From Clostridia bacterium (GTDB taxonomy: Bacteria > Bacillota > Clostridia > Christensenellales > UBA1242): 18,091 nt of DNA. A program made the translations under genes and the position numbers. A model generated the notes under the pieces. The model ran no database searches. It was given only the letters and a program-made list of their open reading frames with translations, and was not told where the DNA came from. Below are positions 1 to 6,769 of the stretch, piece by piece. The stretch covers positions 1-18,091 of the forward strand of contig JAQVOQ010000014.1 in the NCBI GenBank assembly GCA_028702545.1, written 5' to 3'. Positions within the stretch are counted from its first letter, which is position 1; each line of letters opens with the position of its first letter.

Positions 1-429
1 ATGTTCGGTGGTCAAAGATTTGGAGAGATGGAAGTGTGGGCACTAGAAGCTTATGGTGCATCTCACTTATTACAAGAGATGTTAACGGTTAAATCAGACG
101 ACCTAGCAGGTAGAACAAAAGCTTATGAGGCAATTGTTAAGGGCGAACCTATGAGCGAGCCTGGCGTGCCTGAGGCGTTTAGAGTGCTTGTTAAAGAATT
201 CCAAAGCATTGGACTTGATATTAAAATTTTAACAGAAGATAATAAAGAATTATCAGTAAATGAAATTACAGCTGATGAAGAAGTATTAAACTTATCAAAC
301 AGCATTGACCAAGAATTAAAAGACATTAGTTTAGGTCTAGAAGAAGAATTAGAAAGTTTTGTATTTGAAAAAGATTCAAATGATGGAATTGAAGATTTAT
401 TTGACGATGATGGAATGTTTGACGAGTAA
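1..429 (+). CDS. rpoB: RNA polymerase beta subunit, C-terminal fragment (5' end outside window)
   Basis: This is the last 142 residues of the beta subunit of RNA polymerase, the catalytic transcription enzyme. The window opens inside the gene: the first ATG is an internal Met in the conserved segment FGGQRFGEMEVWALEAYGA, which lies near the C-terminus of every RpoB. It is followed by the clamp-connector helices (HLLQEMLTVKSDD, GRTKAYEAIVKG) and the conserved patch FRVLVKEFQSIGLDI. The tail is lineage-specific and strongly acidic (Asp/Glu-rich, ending DDDGMFDE). The rifampicin pocket lies upstream and cannot be read here. The gene ends with TAA, and rpoC follows after 53 bases with no terminator or promoter I can see, so the two are co-transcribed. 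Identity is certain; only the start is missing. Confidence 0.98.
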   Translation: MFGGQRFGEMEVWALEAYGASHLLQEMLTVKSDDLAGRTKAYEAIVKGEPMSEPGVPEAFRVLVKEFQSIGLDIKILTEDNKELSVNEITADEEVLNLSNSIDQELKDISLGLEEELESFVFEKDSNDGIEDLFDDDGMFDE

Positions 430-482
430 AAATTTTATTAAAATATAAACATAGTACGCAGTTAAAAATTAGGAGAAAAAGA

Positions 483-3400
483 ATGTTTGAATTAAGCAAT
501 TTTAATGCAATAAAAATTGGTATATCTTCACCAGAAAAGATTAGAGAATGGTCTTTTGGAGAGGTTACTAAGGCCGAAACTATAAATTATCGTACTCAAA
601 AGCCTGAAAGGGATGGCTTGTTTTGCGAACGCATTTTTGGTCCAAGAAAAGATTATGAATGTAGTTGTGGTAAATATAAAAGAATTCGTTATAAAGGTGT
701 AGTTTGTGACAAATGTGGCGTTGAGGTTACAGTTAGTAGCGTTAGAAGAGAAAGAATGGGACATATTGAACTAGCAACACCTGTTTCTCATATTTGGTTT
801 TTCAAAATCAATCCATCTAAAATTGGTTTAGTTCTAGATATGAAAACTAGCAGTTTAGAGCAAGTTTTATATTATGTTAACTATGTTGTTTTAGATGCAG
901 GAACTACTGAATTTGAAAAAATGCAAGTAATAACTGATAGCGAGTACAGAAAAGCAGTTGAAGAATTTGGCCCTAACTCATTTAAAGTGGGAATGGGCGG
1001 AGAAGCTATTAAACAACTTTTAAAGGGAGTAAATTTAGTAAAAGAGGTTAGCATTTTAAAAGAAGATTTAGTAGATGCTAGAGAAACTAAAAAACTTAAA
1101 TTAAGTAAAAGAATTAAGATATTAGAGTCATTTATCAAAAGTGGTGCAAAACCTGAGTGGATGATTATGGATGTTATTCCAGTATTACCACCAGACCTAA
1201 GGCCAATGGTACAACTTGATGGTGGCAGATTTGCAACCAACGACTTAAATGACTTATATAGAAGGGTAATTAATCGCAATATTCGTCTTAAAAAGCTTAT
1301 GGGCTTAGGTGCTCCAGAAGTTATTGTAAGAAACGAAAAAAGAATGCTTCAAGAGGCAGTTGATGCTTTATTTGACAACGGTAAACGCGGTAAAGCAGTT
1401 ACTGGTGGTGCTAAAAACAGAGAGTTAAAATCTATTGCAGCAAGTTTGAAAGGTAAGCAAGGACGTTTCCGTCAAAATTTATTAGGAAAGCGTGTAGATT
1501 ATTCAGGTCGTGCAGTTATCGTTGTAGGACCAGAATTAAAACTGTATCAATGTGGTCTTCCAAAACAAATGGCATTAGAGCTATTTAAACCATTTATTAT
1601 GCATAAATTAGTAGTGCAAAATGCTTCTTACAACATCAAAAGTGCAAGAAGAATGGTTGAGCGTGAAAAACCTATTGTTTGGGATATTCTAGATGATATT
1701 ATTAAAGATCATCCAGTACTATTAAACCGTGCTCCAACTCTTCATAAATTAGGTATTCAAGCATTTGAGCCTGTTTTAGTAGAGGGAAATGCTATTAAAC
1801 TTCATCCACTTGTTTGTGCAGGCTTCAACGCCGACTTTGATGGTGACCAAATGGCAGTTCACGTTCCACTAAGTTTAGAAGCAAGAAGTGAAGCAAGATT
1901 TTTAATGCTTGCTAGCAATAACATTGTTAAACCATCTGATGGTAAGCCAATTGTTACACCTCAACAAGATATCGTTCTAGGTACTTACTACTTAACTATT
2001 GCAAAACCAAATGCAAAAGGTGAGGGAAGAGTATTCGTTTCTGAAGAAGAAGCTATGCTTGCTTACTTTAATAAAGATATTGAACTTCAAGCATCAATTT
2101 TTATTAGAAGATATGGTAATTTTGAAGGTAAACTAATTGTAGAAAGAATTAAGACTACACTAGGAAGAGCAATTTTTAACAAAGTAATTCCTCAAGACCT
2201 TGAAATTATTGATAGAAGTAAAAAAGAAAATGTACTTTTATATGAAGTAGATTTTGCTGTTGGTAAAAGCGAACTTGGTAAAATTGTTTCGGCAATTTAT
2301 AACGGACATGGCTCAACAAAAACTGCAAAAATATTAGATGAAATTAAGTCACTTGGTTATAAATATTCTACTATCGGCGCACTTACTATCAATGTATTTG
2401 ATATGGAAATCCCAGCTGAAAGAGAATCTATTATTGCCGAGACACAACAACTAGTTGACCAAAATGAAAAGATTTATAGGCGTGGACTTATCACTCTTGA
2501 TGAGAAAATGGAAAAAAATATTAGTTTATGGGGTCAAGCTACAGGTAGAGTAGAAAGAGCCGTTAAAGATGGCCTTGATACCTTTAACCCACTTAATATG
2601 ATTGCAACCTCTAAAGCAAGAACAAATCCAAGTCAGTTGAACCAAGTTTGTGGTATGCGTGGAATTATGTCTATTGCAGGTAGTGCAAAAATTGATATTC
2701 CAGTTAAAAGCAACTATAGATTAGGACTAACTCCACTTGATTACTTTATTTCTGCCCGTGGTGGCCGTAAAGGTCTTGCCGATAAGGCACTTAAAACAGC
2801 AGATGCAGGTTACTTAACAAGAAGGCTAGTTGATATTGCTCAAGAAATTACAATAACAACAGACGATTGCTTTATTGAGGCAAACCAAAAAATTAAAGGT
2901 TTATCTGTAGCAGCAGTTGTAGTTGATGATACTCCTATTATGTCACTTGCTGATAGAATTGTTGGCAGAGTTTCGGTTAACGATATTGTTGACCCAAATA
3001 CCGGTGAAGTAATAGTTGAATCAAACAAACTTATAGTAGAAAAAGCAGCTTCAAAAATTGAAAAAGCTGGCATTAAAGAAGTTGAAATTAGAACAGGCTT
3101 AACTTGTCGTGCTAAAGAGGGAATTTGCTCTAAATGTTACGGTAGAGATATGTCTACTAACAAACTTGCAAGCATTGGTGAAGCCGTTGGTATTGTAGCT
3201 GGTCAAGCGATTGGTGAACCAGGTACACAGCTTACAATGAATACCTTCCATACCGGTGGTGTTGCATCTGGTGGTATTGATATCACCTCAGGTCTTCCAA
3301 GAGTTCAAGAGTTGTTTGAAGCAAGAAATCCTAAGGGTGTTGCTACGATTAGTGAAGTTATGGGTGTAATATCTGATATTAGTAATGTTGGAAAACAAAA

Positions 3401-4076
3401 ACAAGTTACTGTTAAAACTGATGGTGGAGAAGTAGCTTATACACTAAATTATGGTAGTATGTTAGCAGTAGAAAAAGGCGACAAGGTTAAACCTGGTATG
3501 CCTCTAACAAAAGGACCTATCAACCCTAAAGATTTAATTAGAACTCAAGGTATTAAAAGCGTTCAAAATTATATTATAAATGAGATTTTAGGTGTTTATG
3601 CAAAACAATCAGTTGACCTAAATCCTAAGCACTTAGAGATAATTATAAGGCAAATGCTTGATAAAATTGAAATTATAGATTCAGGCGACACAGAGTTCTT
3701 AGCTGGCTCATTAATTAGCGTAAGCCGATATGAAGAAGTAAATGAAAAAGCAGTTATGGACGGAAAAATTCCTGCAACTGCAAAACGTGTGCTTCTAGGT
3801 ATTACAAAAGCTAGTTTAAATACTGATAGCTTCCTAAGCGCAGCTTCATTCCAAGAAACAGCAAGAATATTGACCGAAGCGGCTGTTCAAAACAAATTAG
3901 ATCCTCTAAAAGGATTAAAAGAAAATATTATTATTGGTAAATTAATCCCAGCAGGTACAGGCATAAAAAAATATAGAGATATTATGCCAAAACTATTATC
4001 AAAAGATTATAATCCTTATGATAATATAGCAAATCAAGATGATGATGGTGATGCTGCTGCAGGCGGTATAATTTAA
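483..4076 (+). CDS. rpoC: RNA polymerase beta-prime subunit
   Basis: This encodes the largest RNA polymerase subunit, which carries the catalytic magnesium. It has 1197 residues, the normal length for a Firmicutes beta-prime without the large proteobacterial insertion. The start is ATG with AGGAGA 6 bases upstream. The N-terminal zinc-binding domain has Cys60, Cys62, Cys75 and Cys78. The catalytic loop NADFDGDQ covers residues 449-456, with Asp451, Asp453 and Asp455 as metal ligands. The second zinc site uses Cys796, Cys875, Cys882 and Cys885, followed closely by the trigger-loop region (GEPGTQLTMNTFHTGG). The C-terminus ends in an acidic, Ala/Gly-rich tail. Val84 sits just after the zinc-domain cysteines, where fidaxomicin-sensitive species carry Lys or Arg (see findings). 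The gene is followed directly by a strong intrinsic terminator, so the rpoBC transcript ends here instead of running into the str operon. Confidence 0.99.
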   Translation: MFELSNFNAIKIGISSPEKIREWSFGEVTKAETINYRTQKPERDGLFCERIFGPRKDYECSCGKYKRIRYKGVVCDKCGVEVTVSSVRRERMGHIELATPVSHIWFFKINPSKIGLVLDMKTSSLEQVLYYVNYVVLDAGTTEFEKMQVITDSEYRKAVEEFGPNSFKVGMGGEAIKQLLKGVNLVKEVSILKEDLVDARETKKLKLSKRIKILESFIKSGAKPEWMIMDVIPVLPPDLRPMVQLDGGRFATNDLNDLYRRVINRNIRLKKLMGLGAPEVIVRNEKRMLQEAVDALFDNGKRGKAVTGGAKNRELKSIAASLKGKQGRFRQNLLGKRVDYSGRAVIVVGPELKLYQCGLPKQMALELFKPFIMHKLVVQNASYNIKSARRMVEREKPIVWDILDDIIKDHPVLLNRAPTLHKLGIQAFEPVLVEGNAIKLHPLVCAGFNADFDGDQMAVHVPLSLEARSEARFLMLASNNIVKPSDGKPIVTPQQDIVLGTYYLTIAKPNAKGEGRVFVSEEEAMLAYFNKDIELQASIFIRRYGNFEGKLIVERIKTTLGRAIFNKVIPQDLEIIDRSKKENVLLYEVDFAVGKSELGKIVSAIYNGHGSTKTAKILDEIKSLGYKYSTIGALTINVFDMEIPAERESIIAETQQLVDQNEKIYRRGLITLDEKMEKNISLWGQATGRVERAVKDGLDTFNPLNMIATSKARTNPSQLNQVCGMRGIMSIAGSAKIDIPVKSNYRLGLTPLDYFISARGGRKGLADKALKTADAGYLTRRLVDIAQEITITTDDCFIEANQKIKGLSVAAVVVDDTPIMSLADRIVGRVSVNDIVDPNTGEVIVESNKLIVEKAASKIEKAGIKEVEIRTGLTCRAKEGICSKCYGRDMSTNKLASIGEAVGIVAGQAIGEPGTQLTMNTFHTGGVASGGIDITSGLPRVQELFEARNPKGVATISEVMGVISDISNVGKQKQVTVKTDGGEVAYTLNYGSMLAVEKGDKVKPGMPLTKGPINPKDLIRTQGIKSVQNYIINEILGVYAKQSVDLNPKHLEIIIRQMLDKIEIIDSGDTEFLAGSLISVSRYEEVNEKAVMDGKIPATAKRVLLGITKASLNTDSFLSAASFQETARILTEAAVQNKLDPLKGLKENIIIGKLIPAGTGIKKYRDIMPKLLSKDYNPYDNIANQDDDGDAAAGGII

Positions 4077-4082
4077 ACTTTA

Positions 4083-4114
4083 AAAACTTAAAGGGCAACC
4101 TTTAAGTTTTTTTT
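4083..4114 (+). terminator. Intrinsic terminator after rpoC
   Basis: A perfect 12-bp stem (4083-4094 with 4099-4110) has a GCAA tetraloop and runs into an uninterrupted T-tract to 4114. It begins 7 bases after the rpoC stop codon. Confidence 0.93.
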
Positions 4115-4143
4115 AAAGCTAAATTATGATAATAAAATAACAC

Positions 4144-4171
4144 TTGCATTATTTTTTTACTGTGATATAAT
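4144..4171 (+). promoter_or_regulatory. Possible distal promoter for the 4295 gene
   Basis: TTGCAT (4144-4149) and TATAAT (4166-4171) are separated by 16 bases. The -10 box is perfect and the -35 box has four of six consensus bases. It lies just after the rpoC terminator. It is weaker evidence than the nearer promoter at 4223. Confidence 0.5.
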
Positions 4172-4222
4172 ACCAATGCAAATAATGAAAAAAAACATAA
4201 ATAATTATTTTTAAATTGGGTA

Positions 4223-4251
4223 TTTACAAGTAGACTTTTATGTGTTAAAAT
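4223..4251 (+). promoter_or_regulatory. Sigma-A type promoter with extended -10 for the 4295 gene
   Basis: TTTACA (4223-4228), a 17-base spacer and TAAAAT (4246-4251), preceded by an extended -10 TGT. The box and spacer sequence closely resemble the promoters at 4961 (plus strand) and 12766-12794 (minus strand). Confidence 0.75.
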
Positions 4252-4294
4252 AAGACTAATTAAAAGTCAATTACTTATTATTAAGGAGATATAT

Positions 4295-4873
4295 ATGAGA
4301 GCTACACTAAGTAGAGAGAAAAAGTATGAATTAGCTTTTGCAGCATTAACACATAGTTTTGTTGGCGAGACTGCAACTGGCGTGTTAAAATTTAATCCTA
4401 AAAATGACTTAGGACTAGATGGTTTTTATGAAAAAAAATATTTTGCTCAAATAGCTGATTATAAAGATGAAAATACAAATTTATTAAATGCTTATAAGTT
4501 AGAGGAAAATTTACTTAATTCAGAGAGCGTAAATCAATTAACTAAAACTCAAAATGGCAAAAATTTTGTAAATGATTATAATGAACAAGCATTAGTTGAA
4601 CAAGCTAAAACAGGCAATGTGTTTGAGAGCAGAATTAATGCGTTTCGTGATCAAGTGCTAGTAATGTTTACTTTATCAGCACAAAATGATTTATTTGAAG
4701 CTTTTGCTAAAAACTTAACAGAACTTCAAAATGCTAGTATTTTAGACAAAAATTTTGTAAACGAAATGATAGCTAACTTATTCCCAGAAAACAAGCTGGA
4801 AGCTGAGGGCTTAAATGTTAAAGCTAATTCAACAACTCAAACGGCTGAAACATTAGAAGAAGTTAACGCATAA
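4295..4873 (+). CDS. Unrecognised 192-residue soluble protein
   Basis: I do not recognise this protein. It starts at ATG with AAGGAG 8 bases upstream and has its own promoter(s) and terminator, so it is transcribed alone. It has no signal peptide, no membrane segment and no cysteine. The N-terminal 20 residues look helical and basic (LSREKKYELAFAALTHSF), followed by a Gly-containing segment (ETATGVLKFNPKNDLGLDGF). The rest is mostly helical and rich in Asn, Leu, Ala, Glu and Lys. The last 25 residues are low-complexity (Thr/Glu/Ala-rich) and probably disordered. Codon use resembles the neighbouring core genes, so recent transfer is not indicated. It sits where Firmicutes usually run directly from rpoC to the L7Ae-like gene, so it is an insertion relative to the common order. 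A cytoplasmic protein specific to this lineage is the most I can infer. Confidence 0.85.
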   Translation: MRATLSREKKYELAFAALTHSFVGETATGVLKFNPKNDLGLDGFYEKKYFAQIADYKDENTNLLNAYKLEENLLNSESVNQLTKTQNGKNFVNDYNEQALVEQAKTGNVFESRINAFRDQVLVMFTLSAQNDLFEAFAKNLTELQNASILDKNFVNEMIANLFPENKLEAEGLNVKANSTTQTAETLEEVNA

Positions 4874-4889
4874 TTAACAAATAATTTTA

Positions 4890-4915
4890 AAAACTAGTTT
4901 TAACTAGTTTTTTTT
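4890..4915 (+). terminator. Intrinsic terminator after the 4295 gene
   Basis: An 8-bp stem (4890-4897 AAAACTAG with 4904-4911 CTAGTTTT) has a 6-base loop and a T-tract running to 4915. It starts 16 bases after the stop codon. Confidence 0.85.
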
Positions 4916-4960
4916 GTTATTAAATTAGTTTAATTAACAAAAAAATTATTTATAAACAGT

Positions 4961-4989
4961 TTTACAAAAGACATTTAATATGTTAAAAT
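4961..4989 (+). promoter_or_regulatory. Sigma-A type promoter with extended -10 for the HicB-like gene
   Basis: TTTACA (4961-4966), a 17-base spacer and TAAAAT (4984-4989), with TGT as extended -10. The boxes are identical to those of the promoter at 4223, and the spacer is similar. Confidence 0.78.
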
Positions 4990-5022
4990 AATATTAGCTT
5001 AGTATTTGATAAGGAGCTTTAA

Positions 5023-5283
5023 ATGAAGCAATTTGTTTATCCAATCATTCTATACTTCAATGAAGAAACCAATTGTTACACGGTCGCTTTTGATGACCTT
5101 GATATATATACAGAAGGGGATACTGTTGAAGAAGCCTTTTTAAAAGCAAAGGAATTTTTGGAAGCTTATTTTGAGTGCGTTGTTGAATTTGACGAAACAC
5201 CAGAAGAGGCTAGCACTTATTTGGCGACGGCTAAAAAAAATGAAGGCAATATTATTCTTTTAGTAAATGCAACTTTAAAATAA
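5023..5283 (+). CDS. Solitary HicB-like (UPF0150) domain protein
   Basis: An 86-residue protein whose first 50 residues match the HicB-like N-terminal fold: a strand YPIILYFNEETNCYTVAF, the 'DLDIYTEGDT' turn, then the helix VEEAFLKAKEFLEAYFE. In HicAB toxin-antitoxin pairs this partly degraded RNase-H-like fold binds and neutralises the HicA mRNA interferase. No HicA gene (60-80 residues with a GSH motif) lies on either side. The DNA-binding C-terminal extension (ribbon-helix-helix or HTH) of classical HicB antitoxins is also absent; the C-terminus is a short strand (GNIILLVNATLK). It has its own promoter, an AAGGAG ribosome binding site and a terminator, so it is monocistronic. The fold assignment is good. 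A toxin-antitoxin function is doubtful, because solitary HicB-like proteins are common in Firmicutes and mostly uncharacterised. Confidence 0.85.
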   Translation: MKQFVYPIILYFNEETNCYTVAFDDLDIYTEGDTVEEAFLKAKEFLEAYFECVVEFDETPEEASTYLATAKKNEGNIILLVNATLK

Positions 5284-5304
5284 TTTTTTTAATTAAAAAC
5301 ATTT

Positions 5305-5334
5305 AAAGCCTTTAAAAATTTAAAGGTTTTTTTT
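5305..5334 (+). terminator. Intrinsic terminator after the HicB-like gene
   Basis: A core stem CCTTTAA/TTAAAGG (5309-5315 with 5320-5326) extends outward through a G-U and A-T pairs and runs into eight T (5327-5334). Confidence 0.85.
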
Positions 5335-5425
5335 ATTAATATATTAATTATTTTTTAGTTTTACACAAAGAATAAGAATTGAGGACAAAAGCTATATTTT
5401 TATTAGCACTAAATTAACAAAACTG

Positions 5426-5454
5426 TTGACATTGACACGTAATTTTGCTAAAAT
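5426..5454 (+). promoter_or_regulatory. Strong promoter of the str operon
   Basis: TTGACA (5426-5431), a 17-base spacer and TAAAAT (5449-5454) with extended -10 TGC. A second overlapping TTGACA follows at 5432-5437, but its 11-base spacing is too short for the same -10. The predicted start near 5461 leaves a leader of about 45 bases, containing a small GCAA/TTGC hairpin (5474-5485). Confidence 0.85.
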
Positions 5455-5507
5455 ACATAGCGTTACGTCTGTAGCAATTTTTTGCAGTAAACTGTGAAGG
5501 AATGAAT

Positions 5508-5780
5508 GTGAAAGAACTAAACTTAGACGAACTTAAAAAACAAGTTAATAACTCTTTAATCCTTGTTGGTAAAAAACAAGTATTAAAGGCTATTATATTT
5601 TCCTTAGATAAAATGCAATGCGTTATTTTAGCTAAGGATGCAGAAGTTTCGGTTATTGAACCGATTATAGACTTGTGCAAAGCAAAAAATGTTCAAATTT
5701 ATTTAGCAACTTCAAAAGAGGAGTTAGGTAATATTGCGAGAATTGATGTGAACGCGTCAGCACTTGCGGTTATGAACTAG
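5508..5780 (+). CDS. L7Ae/YbxF-like K-turn RNA-binding protein
   Basis: A small L7Ae/L30e/Gadd45-family protein of about 90 residues, the family of Bacillus YbxF, which binds kink-turn RNA. Family features visible are LILVGKKQVLKAI (the G-x-K-Q-x-x-K-A-I RNA-binding strand-turn-helix), CVILAKDAEVSVIEPIIDLC (strand then helix), VQIYLATSKEELG (strand and the L-G helix start) and the C-terminal strand ASALAVMN. I chose GTG at 5508 because AAGGA (5497-5501) lies 6 bases before it. The alternative in-frame ATG at 5502 would have essentially no spacer and would add two residues. Its place before rpsL is the standard Firmicutes location and supports a ribosome-associated role. It is the first gene of the operon with rpsL, rpsG and fusA. 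It ends with TAG. Confidence 0.92.
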   Translation: MKELNLDELKKQVNNSLILVGKKQVLKAIIFSLDKMQCVILAKDAEVSVIEPIIDLCKAKNVQIYLATSKEELGNIARIDVNASALAVMN

Positions 5781-5813
5781 GAAATTTTCTTTTCGGGTTG
5801 TTTAGAAAATTTC
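5781..5813 (+). other. Hairpin in the L7Ae-like/rpsL intergenic mRNA
   Basis: A perfect 10-bp inverted repeat (5781-5790 GAAATTTTCT with 5804-5813 AGAAAATTTC) has a 13-base loop and begins directly after the stop codon. No T-tract follows at once; the next T-run is at about 5824. It is therefore more likely a processing or stability element than a full terminator. Confidence 0.6.
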
Positions 5814-5855
5814 AACAAAATTAATTTTTTTGAAAAATTATAAGGAGGGCAGGTA

Positions 5856-6227
5856 ATGCCAACAATTAACCAATTAGTTAGACATGGTAGACAAAGGAAA
5901 GTAGAAAAATCTAATACACCTATTCTAAACGAGTCTCCACAAAAAAGAGGCGTTTGTTTATCTGTTACCACAACTTCTCCTAAAAAACCAAATTCAGCTT
6001 TAAGAAAAATTGCTAGAGTTAGGTTATCTAACGGCGAAGAAGGTACAGTATATATTCCTGGTGTAGGACATAACTTACAAGAGCACAGTGTTGTTCTTAT
6101 CCGTGGTGGAAGAGTTCGTGACTTACCAGGTGTTCGTTATCATGTAATTCGTGGTGCACTAGATACTGCTGGAGTTGTTAATAGAAAACATTCTAGAAGT
6201 AAATACGGCACAAAAAAACCAAAATAA
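5856..6227 (+). CDS. rpsL: 30S ribosomal protein S12
   Basis: S12 sits at the decoding centre of the small subunit and helps monitor tRNA selection. The 123-residue protein starts at ATG after AAGGAGG. Conserved signatures are MPTINQLVR, PQKRGVC, the first decoding loop TSPKKPNSALRK (about residues 40-51) and GHNLQEHSVVLIRGGRV. The second decoding loop reads RVRDLPGVRYH, with Arg88 (Met counted as 1) followed by Asp89, the residue that is methylthiolated in some bacteria. Lys is nearly universal at position 88; Arg there is the classic streptomycin-resistance substitution (see findings). The protein also lacks the roughly 13-residue insertion found before PQKRG in Bacillus and many Clostridia, which makes it the length of the E. 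coli protein. It is co-transcribed with the L7Ae-like gene and rpsG. Confidence 0.99.
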   Translation: MPTINQLVRHGRQRKVEKSNTPILNESPQKRGVCLSVTTTSPKKPNSALRKIARVRLSNGEEGTVYIPGVGHNLQEHSVVLIRGGRVRDLPGVRYHVIRGALDTAGVVNRKHSRSKYGTKKPK

Positions 6228-6283
6228 TTTTATAAAATAAAAAAGTTTTTAATATAAAAACAATTTTTTAAGGAGGTAAACAC

Positions 6284-6754
6284 ATGCCAAGAAGAAATTC
6301 GATTCCAAAGAAAAGTGTACTACCAGATCCTAAATTTAATAGCGTTGTAGTTGCTAAATTAATTAACCAAATAATGCTAAACGGTAAAAAGGGTATAGCT
6401 CAAAGCATCGTTTATTCAGCATTTGATAAAGCAGCAGAAAAATTAGGCACAAACGGTTTTGAGGCTTTTGCAAAAGCATTAGAAAATGTTATGCCAGTTT
6501 TAGAGACTAAGGCTAGAAGAGTTGGTGGTTCAACATATCAAGTTCCTATGGAAGTTAGACCTGAGCGCAGGCAAACTCTAGGAATTAGAATGATGGTAAA
6601 CTTTGCTCGTAAGAGAAGTGAATATGATATGGACGCTAAGTTAGCAGCAGAAATTGTTGATGCTTATAATGGGACAGGCGGAACATTCAAGAAAAAAGAA
6701 GAAATACACAGAATGGCGGAGGCAAATAAAGCATTTGCTCATTACCGTTACTAA
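6284..6754 (+). CDS. rpsG: 30S ribosomal protein S7
   Basis: S7 binds the 3' major domain of 16S rRNA, starts assembly of the 30S head and contacts E-site tRNA. At 156 residues it has the family's standard length. Signatures are MPRRNSIPKKSVLPDPKFNS at the N-terminus, KLINQIMLNGKKG, VMPVLETKARRVGGSTYQVP followed by the RPERR motif, and the C-terminal end MAEANKAFAHYRY. The start is ATG, 6 bases after AAGGAGG. It lies 56 bases after rpsL and 15 bases before fusA with no terminator between, so rpsL-rpsG-fusA is one transcript. It ends in a tandem stop (TAA TAA). Whether S7 represses its own operon by binding the rpsL-rpsG spacer, as in E. coli, cannot be judged: that AT-rich spacer shows no clear 16S-like structure. 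Confidence 0.99.
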   Translation: MPRRNSIPKKSVLPDPKFNSVVVAKLINQIMLNGKKGIAQSIVYSAFDKAAEKLGTNGFEAFAKALENVMPVLETKARRVGGSTYQVPMEVRPERRQTLGIRMMVNFARKRSEYDMDAKLAAEIVDAYNGTGGTFKKKEEIHRMAEANKAFAHYRY

Positions 6755-6769
6755 TAAAGGGAGAAAATT

